From positions 2,480,001 to 2,544,000 of the forward strand of contig BJKQ01000008.1 of the NCBI GenBank assembly GCA_006538405.1: 64,000 nt of DNA, read 5' to 3'. The notes beneath the pieces are model-generated. The model ran no database searches, was not told the DNA's origin, and saw only the letters and a program-made list of their open reading frames with translations. The first letter of the stretch is position 1, and the number at the start of each line of letters is the position of its first letter. Below are positions 56,521-64,000 of this stretch, in pieces. The stretch comes from Hansfordia pulvinata (Eukaryota > Ascomycota > Sordariomycetes > Xylariales). A program made the position numbers and the translations under genes.

Positions 56521-58818
56521 AGGTGGCAAGGCTTCTTCTGCAAAGAGGAACTCGAACGGTTCATATTCACGTACCCTTTCTTCTGATAGGCGGAAAGAGG
56601 AGCTGCCCGAGAGAGCCAGGCGTCGCGGTGTACTTGTGTTTGTATTCCCCATGGATCAAAAGAATATGTATAGTACGCGGTGTGAGTGCCGGACGGCGGC
56701 GGCTCGCATCGACCAGCGTGTATGTCCTCGAATAAATAGCCCATGGAAGCGCCGCAGCGCTACTTTGCAGCTAGTCATCATACGGAGTAGACACAGCGAA
56801 CAAGCTCTTCCACGTCGTTGCAGCTGTTCTTTCGGATCGTGCTTCCGTCTCGGTCGGTCGTGGGTCGACTCATCAGGCCTCGAGCTTGTCGCCAGTTTTA
56901 CGACAACAGGCAGCCTGTGCTTCTTCTTTTTTTCGTTTCTATGTACTTTGGTGCTCGTCTTGCCTCGCCTCGCCTTGTCTCGTCTGGTCTGCTGGCTGCC
57001 TTTGAGCGACGCCACAGTCACGCGCCGTGTGCATATCGTGGGCTGGATAAGCGCAGTAGAGCCACGAGTAACTGCAGCCTGTCTTGCTATGCGAATGGTG
57101 CGAGACAGACGTCTCTCCTTTTTTTTTCATTATCCGCTTTCCGTGTGCGCGTCGGCCTTTTTGAAACTGTATGCGCTGTGCCTGCTTGGAGTCCTTGCCC
57201 CCGGACTGTCCCCGAACTGCTGCTGCCCGCCCGGCGAGAGAAGCTGGGTGCTGAGTTGGCCGCCCTCCAGCTTGCTTTATCCTGGAGCGTAACTGAGAAT
57301 AAAGGAAAGGGACGTGTTTCTTGTTCTTGTCCGCCCGAGGGGAACCTTGATGACGCTCCGAAACCGAGTCTGCCCTCCCCGGCTCGCTTGCCCGCGACAA
57401 CGTGCCCCGTGCCAGATTCAACACTCATTGCACGTCCCCAGCCAACCAGGTGTTGATGGAACAGTTCACCTTTGCTTTTCTGGCCTCCGCCATCAGCTTG
57501 TCCCTCGCAGATTTCCTTGCCCCTCGCCATCTCTGGCTGTCGCCTCCGCTCTGAAATGTCCAGCTGGCTGGTTTGACTCGAGATGGGCGCCGCCCCCCGG
57601 GGGGGAGGTTGGAACCGACCGGCCGATCGACTGGGAACGACAAACGGGGCGCCACACGGCGGGCCGCAGGACAGTATGACAGGGGTGGCGATCGCGCGCC
57701 TGTCGTGTGCTTGTGCGTTTTTCGAACGGAAACCTGGCACAGGCCACGAGGGACACACCAAAACCCCCGACGCATTCAACAGATGGCCCTGGTCTGGCCC
57801 GCCGTGTGATCTGACCCGATTCGACATGACTAGGCGAGAGAGTGGTGAGATGCGAGCAGGGTTGGTAGAGGGAGGGGCAGAGGGGGCAGAGAGGCAAGAC
57901 AGGCAGAGGCCGACAGGTCGAGAAATCCGGTTTGCACGCGCGAACAGGGGGGGCCTGCCACCCAGGGAAGGGTCTGACGTCACCGCCCACTGCACCCACG
58001 GAGTACCTACTCGCGTACACGCCGACTGGCCGGCCGCCCTCCTGCAATTGAAGCACATCACCTGTCAGGCATTGCATTGGATACCTATGGGAAAGGTAAG
58101 GTACCTCTCGTAGAAGCAAAGCAGGTGCACGCCGCGCGGCGTATCTGGTAGGTACTCGTATGAGTACCGTACTTTACCTACCTTACCTGGTAGAGGTACA
58201 TGATCTCGTTCATGTGAGTCGGGTTGCGTGCGTGTGCGTGTATGGATGTGTGTGGCAAGCCCGAACCTTGGAAGACGGGCAGGTGCGGTACGTAAGAGAG
58301 CGGGAAGGTGCCAGGTATCACATATTAATAGAACCATGAGCACCCGCGCAAGGGGCCGAACCGAGTGGTGAGAGAGGGGGGAATCGAGTGTCCTGCCAGC
58401 CATCGCTTCTTGCCGCCTGCCTCCTCATTAGAGTTCCCCTAGAACCAAAGCCGCCTTCTCCCACGCCATTAGGTATACTCAAATTCACCCGACTATACTC
58501 TCTCTACTGCGAGGCGAGGAACAAAACCATCGTTGCGAGCGAAATAGAAAGAAAGACAGAAACAGGGAGAAAGAGACAGAGCACCACGGTCCGAGCCGCA
58601 GTCGAAAGAGCTTCCGTGTGAGCCTGCCCGCCTCGAACCGTCGTCGCCCATTCTGTATACGATTGCCTGCTCGCCAGATAGGATCACATCAAGGGAGAGA
58701 GCTTTCTCTCGTGGTACTCGACACGCAATCGGTGTACCCATCACCGCCACACCACGACCGAGACCACTCGACTCCTCTCACATCAGAAAGAAACGAAAGA
58801 TCCCCGAAAACCGCCACA
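56521..58818. other. Intergenic region
   Basis: No gene supported. A minus-strand frame of 324 codons (57087-58061) is Ser/Pro/Arg/Gly-rich without family resemblance, lacks introns and crosses T and G runs. TACTCGTATGAGTACC lies at 58155. The last 300 bases are purine-rich then CT-rich and probably the leader of the next gene. Confidence 0.5.
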
Positions 58819-59472
58819 ATGCCGCACCCCTTCCACCCCGACGACTTCGACATTGACGAGCGCGCCGTCTTCACGCCCGACCACTTCTTCCTGCTCAAGG
58901 GCGCCGTGCACTTCAAGGCGACGGCCAAGGTCATCGACGTGTCGGGCAAGCTCAAGCAGCCCTTCAACAACTTCAGCAACGCGTTCGTGCAGGAGGCCGC
59001 CGAGCGCGGCGCCGAAACCGCCGACAAGCCGCGCTTCGAGATCAAGTCGTGCGGCGACATGATGCGCACCATCAAGACCATGACCTCGGCCTCGTCGGGC
59101 GAGCGCCTGTGCGACCTCAACATCACCTTCGTCTCCTTCGGCTCCTCCTACGTCCGCTTCCCCGCCGGCAGCAAGCACAGCCGCCACGAGATCGAGCTGT
59201 GCCCCGTCGACGACCGCATGGGCTTCGCCGCCGCCACCAAGCACGAGGCCTTCGTCAAGAACAGCATCCCCTACTTCTGGGACCTGACCGGCGGGCCCGT
59301 CGGCGTCCTCTACAAGTGTCTCAACCAGAAGCGCGTCGAGGTCGCAAAGGTCACCTCCTTCGGCTTCGACCGCGACGCCATCCTCGCCCTCAACAGCGCA
59401 GAGCTCAACGACGTCTGCGCCGTCGCCACCTGCATCATCCTGCTCAACGGGCGCGACGCCATGGACCACTGA
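58819..59472 (+). CDS. Conserved fungal protein of unknown function, possibly tubby/LURP-one-like fold
   Basis: A single exon gives 217 residues from ATG 58819 (CACAATGCCG context). There is no signal peptide and no membrane span, so a cytosolic protein is likely. It opens with HPDDFDIDERAVFTPDHFFL and continues with LKGAVHFKATAKVIDVSGKL, then FVSFGSSYVRFPAG, YFWDLTGGPVGVLYKCLNQK, and ends VEVAKVTSFGFDRDAILALN followed by VATCIILLNG. The alternation of short beta-like strands and a C-terminal helix with a V-E-V-A/ALALN pattern faintly resembles LURP-one/tubby C-terminal domains. That is only a suggestion. Codon use (C/G in third position) is like the other confident genes, which supports it being real. 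Confidence 0.8.
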   Translation: MPHPFHPDDFDIDERAVFTPDHFFLLKGAVHFKATAKVIDVSGKLKQPFNNFSNAFVQEAAERGAETADKPRFEIKSCGDMMRTIKTMTSASSGERLCDLNITFVSFGSSYVRFPAGSKHSRHEIELCPVDDRMGFAAATKHEAFVKNSIPYFWDLTGGPVGVLYKCLNQKRVEVAKVTSFGFDRDAILALNSAELNDVCAVATCIILLNGRDAMDH

Positions 59473-60001
59473 AAAAATGAGCCCGGGCGCCTTTCCTAGC
59501 GATTTGAAATGTCTAGAATCCTGAATTTCGGGAGAGGAAGAGAGAGAGGGGGAGGAGAGAGTTTCTATATAGGGCGACGGCAAGGAGTTGGTCTGTTTCT
59601 TGTCATTAATCTTACCGTCATGTTTCTAAATATATTTGTTTTCTATCTCCAGCTTGAAATTCGATTGTGTGAGTTCGAGGCTGGACTGTTTGCTCTGCAG
59701 CCGTCTCCATGTTCGTGGAGCCGAGGAATGGCAGAGTTGAAATGTTGCTGGAGGCGAATTCGAGGCCGATAATACAATGTCTTCACTCTTCTACCTATTA
59801 TCACTACCCAAAGAGAACAATAAAACCAGCCTTGAGCAACTTATCTAATCCCCCTTCCCCCCGCCCCCGCTCGAGGCAGCCAAACGAACAGGCTGAGCAC
59901 CAGGTAATGCCAGAAATCGCTGTACACAAGCATGAGCGACAAAACCAACGGAAAGCGAGTGCAGTCTCGTAGTCGCCTCAACCCTCCTCTCCCAGCCAGG
60001 G
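59473..60001. other. Intergenic between convergent genes
   Basis: Short region holding two 3' untranslated ends; relatively AT-rich with CAATAAAACC-like words near 59818 that could serve as a 3'-end signal. No gene. Confidence 0.5.
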
Positions 60002-61444
60002 CTATTCCCAACCCCAGAAATCGTAGATGGCTCTCAAAGCGTGATCGGGATGTGTAAAGGGGAAGTTGTGCGCACCGGGCACCACGCGCCAGAAGACATC
60101 ACTGCCATCACCGGCTCCCGTGCCGCTCAGTAGCGGGAGCGCGTCCTCCTCGTAGTCGTCCCGGCGGATCATCTGGTCGTTGCGGCCCAGGACCACGGCC
60201 GTGGTGCCCGCGCGCCTCGCGGCGCCCAGCTCGCGCCAACGGTCGTGCTGGCCCATAAGCGGCGCGTACCGGATCGTCGACATGAAGGCCACCACGAACC
60301 CCTGGTGGAAGTCGAGCGCCCAGTGCACAAACTCGGCGACCCGGAGCTCCAGGGCCGTGGGCTCGGGGGTGCGGCCCGCGGCGTACTCGGCATCGTGCGG
60401 GTCCATGACCTCCTCCAGCGCCGCGCCGACCAGCGACTCCTTCTCCCTCTTCCCGTCGCTGCTGGTATGGTGTTGCTCAGCTACTGCTTCTGCTGCTGCG
60501 CCGGGCAGCTTCCGCGACACGGCGTTGTCGATGGGCTTGCGCAGGCGCCAGCGCGTGATCCGCTCGAGCAGGAACTCGGGCAGCAGGCCGCTTGTGAAAA
60601 TGGCGCGGCTGGCGCGTCCAAAGTTGGCGGGCCGGATGACGCCCGCAGGCGCCAGGAGCACCAGTGTGGCCACCATCTGAGGGAAGGTCGCCGCGAAGTC
60701 GGCCGCGATGCCGCCCCCCAACGAGTATCCAACGAGATGGAACCCGCGGTTGCCCGTCCAGGCCAACGGCGACGAGGCCAGCACGAGCAGAATCTGGGTG
60801 GTCCACAGGCGCGTGTCATAGGGGAGATCCGCGGGGGCGTCGGTGTAACCGCGACCGAAGAGGTCCTGCGTTCTGCGTCAGAGGGGGTTTGAAAGGGGGG
60901 GGGAGGGGGTCGCAGCGGTGCCGTTCTGATTCCTGGAAAAAGACTTGAAATATGAACTACTCACGAAAAGCATGACGCGGCAGCCCTTCTCAGCGAGAGG
61001 CCGGGCGACGTCGGCCAGTGTCATGCACGAAGTGCTGATGCCGTGGACGAATAGCACCTTGCGGCCGTCTTCCGGGCCGAATTCGTAGACGCGGATATTG
61101 CCATACTACGTAGAGCAAGACAGTCAGCGGGGCATGAGGGCAAAGCGATCGGGCTTCAGGAGTCAAGCCGAAGGGGTGGGGTGGAAGATCAAGATACATA
61201 CAGGCGTCGCCACGTCCCGAGCTCCCGGAAAATGGTCGGGCGTGTATGTGACCTTGGCAATCTCGGCCTCGGACATGGTGGGGATCTTGGTCGTCAGCGG
61301 CCCGCGGATGAACTTGGGCCGCGACGGCAGCAGCGCGTACAGCGACAGGCCCACGACCGTCAGCGTCGTCGCGATCGCCAGGCTCCCCGGCAGGGCGCCG
61401 GCGGCCGTCGTGTCGCCCGCCGCGCAGCCGCCCAGCGCGTCCAT
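60002..61444 (-). CDS. Alpha/beta hydrolase with N-terminal membrane anchor
   Basis: Three exons, 61444-61202, 61105-60965 and 60865-60002, encode 415 residues; all junctions are phase 0, with GTATGT and GTGAGT donors and TACGTAG and ACGCAG acceptors. Residues 17-39 (SLAIATTLTVVGLSLYALLP) form a membrane segment, placing the domain on a membrane surface. VLFVHGIST (about 98-106) supplies the HG oxyanion motif, GYSLGGG holds the nucleophile Ser176 and VPGAHNFPFTHPD near the end holds the likely catalytic His394; an Asp in GRNDQM is the likely third member. The internal cap domain (RITRWRLRKPIDNAVSRKLP and an Ala/Glu-rich loop) is typical of fungal ABHD-like proteins. Substrate is unknown; ester or lipid hydrolysis is the family expectation. 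Start is the first ATG in frame. Confidence 0.9.
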
Positions 61445-62342
61445 TGTGCTCGGGAATTGTGTGCCGTTGCGGGTGCACAAGGATGAGGCCTGAGCAGCAG
61501 GCAGCGCCAGGGTGTTCTTTGTGATGTCGGTTCGAGATCCCGGGTCTGGCGTGGCGCGCGGAGTGCGCGGAGGGCTGATGGGCCAGAGAACGTGCGGTAA
61601 GGTTATCAAGAAAATGCGCCGGGGCCGCGGTGATAAACATCGGAGGGCTTTGAGTGACTGGCTGACGTAGTGCCGCCTGAGCCGGTGGGCCGGGCTGCTC
61701 TGTCGAGGCTCAATGTCATGTCTGCCGCCACGTGGGGGCGTCAGACGCCCGGTCGGGCTCTGTCAGGACTGATGACAGTCACATGGAAGCTTCCAAACCA
61801 ATGTGTCCTCCAACGCCGCTGCCTCACGCGATCCTTCAATTGCGTCCCCGTCGCTCCCTTATTTTGCAGACCTACGGATACACATGCCTTACGTATGACG
61901 GTACATAGGTACACAAGTCCGTTAGGAGGTACTTGTAGCATTGGGAAGTACATATTTACACACTTATGTGCGAGTAGGTCTGCTACATAGCTGATGGTAC
62001 ACGAGCACATTGGATGCAGTTGCAACAACAAAACCTCCAACCGGATCTTCTCTAAATTGCGCAAATGGTATCTTTATCTTAGGTTCCTACGCATGAACAG
62101 GAATCACTTGACCGCTCTCAGCCGGTGGCGCCTCCCACGAGCTCTCCACGACACCGTTGACACTTCCAATGTATTTCGCCGGATTGCAAGGCGCCTCGCC
62201 CTCCAGCAGACGCAATGTCTCTCCCTGTCTTGTTCTTCCCGTTCCTTTCCTTCCTTGTCTTTTCCCGCCACGCTCGTTCCCCAAACACTCACGCGCCGCC
62301 CCAATCCCACCTGGCGCCCCATGGCACGATGCCGACACCAGC
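61445..62342. other. Intergenic region
   Basis: Promoter side of the hydrolase and 3' flank of the next gene. No gene supported. One TAGGTACAC word lies at about 61905. Confidence 0.5.
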
Positions 62343-64000
62343 TCACGCAAGACCTACCGCCAGTGCTGCATCCCCCAGCCGTTGAATCAGTGAGCAGAGA
62401 TTCTCGACAATCGGCGGCACGGGCTCGTGCTCCAAATGGAAGTTGGACCGGAGAACTTCTTGTGCAATCTCCATGCAGCTTTTCGGGTCGTCCAGTCCAG
62501 ATTCCATCTCTTGCACGTGCTTATCTCTGCTCAGTGGGCTGCGGAGATAGGGGCGTCCATGTCCAAATTCGATGAACTGCTGGACCTCCCGAGATTCAAC
62601 CCCATCCATGTAGACCAGCGTCGCGCTTTCGCTGCCCTGTGCCTGCGAGCCTGACGCCTTCGTCACCACTCCGTATGTCCAAAGCGCTAGCGTGGCATGA
62701 TGGACGCCTACGGCGTAAAAGTCCTTGAGATGCAGGCGGGGGAACATCTTGGCTTGCCGCAACACCTGGCCGGCATGCCACACGCTATGTCGCCCCCAGT
62801 GCTCTCTGCCCATCGCTGAAGCGCTGGGTATATCCTGCGCGCCTGCTCCTCGCCTTCTTTCCCCGCGAAAAGCTGCAAATCGTCCAAGCAGACGTGCAGG
62901 TTCATGAAGTCCAGGTTGAGCAGCAGCGCCTCCTGTGCCGACAAGGTAGCGTGCCAACCCCCCACCACCATTTGAAAATTGGCCAGTGTCTTGCACAGAT
63001 CGTGATGCCGCGCGTCGAGAATCGAGTTCGAATCGCTTTGGTAGTTGGTGGCCCACGCGCCGTTTCTGAGAACAGCACTTAGCTGTCGCCATTCGTGTAT
63101 AAGACTCCAGAACCCATGCAAGTATATCGATATGGCGTACTGCGCGTCCAGCCGCCTCAGATGACTCGTCAGGAGGCTGTTGTCGCGTATTAGGTCGCCT
63201 AGACAAGGCAGTCGCTTTGTCAGATTGCACTGACCACGCAGCCAGTGCTTCTTCCACTCTGTAGCAGTTTTGGCAAACCACAAATCTTTGCATTCAGGAA
63301 GCGGTAAAGTCAGCTCGGCGTACGACATCTGAGGACTGCAAAGAGTGGCCATAGAGGTTTGAGCGTCCCGCAGATAGCAGTGGAATATGAGTCTGTAGTG
63401 GAAGATCAGCAAAGAATCCAGCTGCAAGACTGGTTTGAGTCTTTACCTTTTCCACGCCTCCCGTTCACACCAGCTCTTCCACTTGGCGTCCAAGACTTCC
63501 CCTTCATCGGTTGGCTCCACAGATATGATGGGATAAGAAGCGCCCTTGAATCTGTCCCGGTAACGCATCATCTGCGAGATAGCGTCAGCCACCACTGCCC
63601 GTATTCACATTCGAGTTGCCCTTACGGTTATGGGTATCAACAAGTGACATTCGGCAAGTTCCATCTTTCGTCTGTTTCCACTCCACAGCCCAATGTCTTG
63701 CATGAGCACGAGCGTCTGCACCAATCCCAGGTTGGATATTTGGGGGTTATTTTCCTCGAACTAACAATGCATTGTCAACTTGGGAAGTTCTTTTCATGCG
63801 GTATTTATCGGTAGCGACTCACCTTTTCCGGTATCATGACGCCTGGCAAGGTTCTGTGTTAACTTGGCGCGCAGACGAATACCCCAGGCTGGTAAACTCA
63901 CGAATGACCTCTTGCACAGCAAAGCCGAACTTCCTCAGGGCCGTGATTGGCGTGGCGACAGCACCTGCGGCTGCCGCAGTTGCCAACCACTCCGGCCACT
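62343..64000 (-). CDS. Fungal C2H2/Zn-type transcription factor, C-terminal part (incomplete at window edge, one-base frame break)
   Basis: The gene enters from the right edge. Exons: 64000-63902 (EWLATAAAAGAVATPITALR), 63842-63823, 63760-63626 (SNLGLVQTLVLMQDIGLWSG), 63571-63447 (ending in KSWCEREAWKR) and 63392-62343. Introns are 53-65 bases with GTGAGT, GTAAGG and GTAAAG donors, in phase. The content (LQ.LVL.Q..GLWSG, RLIFHCYLRDAQTSMATLCS, SYAELTLPLPECKDLWFAKT, ISIYLHGFWSLIHEWRQLSA) is that of the fungal transcription factor middle region found behind C2H2 fingers. In the last exon the frame breaks near 62790-62805: RIYPALQRWAES upstream, and WGRHSVWHAGQVLRQAKMFP downstream, which lies one base out of register. 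The C-terminus (stop at 62343) is otherwise intact. DNA-binding part lies outside the window. Confidence 0.85.

Noticed and set aside
57087..58061. 324-codon minus-strand frame
   Set aside because: Low-complexity Ser/Pro/Arg/Gly composition, crosses homopolymer runs, no intron or family support.

Overview
The window is nuclear DNA from a filamentous ascomycete (Pezizomycotina, most likely Sordariomycetes). The genes have short introns with GTATGT/GTGAGT/GTACGT donors, GCTAAC or GCTGAC branch sites and CAG/TAG acceptors. Coding exons are GC-rich, genes are separated by kilobases of low-complexity DNA, and several products belong to families known from this group (LaeA-like methyltransferases, NPP1/NLP proteins, fungal DUF1349 proteins, Zn2Cys6 and C2H2 regulators with fungal middle domains). 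No tRNA, rRNA, intact transposon or CRISPR was recognised. I cannot name the species.

Layout, left to right: a conserved unknown protein (441-1329, -); an NPP1/NLP-type secreted protein with a frame break (3411-4694, -); a C2H2 zinc-finger regulator with unresolved 5' exons (6917-8725, possibly to 10019, -); a probably degraded fungal transcription-factor-like gene (12448-13432, -); a six-exon conserved unknown protein (18556-19975, +); a Zn2Cys6 regulator with a one-base frame break (23175-25617, +); ribosomal protein uL1/L10a (26488-27349, +); a peroxisomal-type NADH pyrophosphatase (29095-30461, -); a PQ-loop vacuolar amino-acid transporter (33079-34252, +); a DUF1349 protein (38446-39148, +) convergent with a twelve-exon LaeA-like methyltransferase (39311-41389, -); a 7.7 kb gene-free stretch; Golgi tether subunit COG1 (49132-51531, +); a peroxisomal enoyl-CoA isomerase/hydratase ending in HKL (51774-52771, -); a mitochondrial PP2C phosphatase (54967-56520, +); a 217-residue conserved protein (58819-59472, +); a membrane-anchored alpha/beta hydrolase (60002-61444, -); and the 3' part of another fungal transcription factor, again with a frame break, running off the right end (62343-64000, -).

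The genes do not form one pathway. Housekeeping genes (uL1, COG1, PP2C, NADH pyrophosphatase, enoyl-CoA isomerase, PQ-loop) are intact. The apparent one-base frame breaks fall in regulators and in the NLP gene, so either accessory genes are decaying or the consensus carries small indel errors. LaeA-like methyltransferases are often linked to regulation of secondary metabolism, but no biosynthetic cluster lies here.

Intergenic DNA is marked by two short sequence families repeated dozens of times: TACGAGTA/TACTCGTA, often as the palindrome TACGAGTACTCGTA, and TACCTAGGTA/TAGGTACC-like words. I saw them only outside the coding exons. Homopolymer G runs of 12-23 bases, dinucleotide runs and three small minisatellites fill much of the rest. 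These intergenic words are the most unusual signal in the window.
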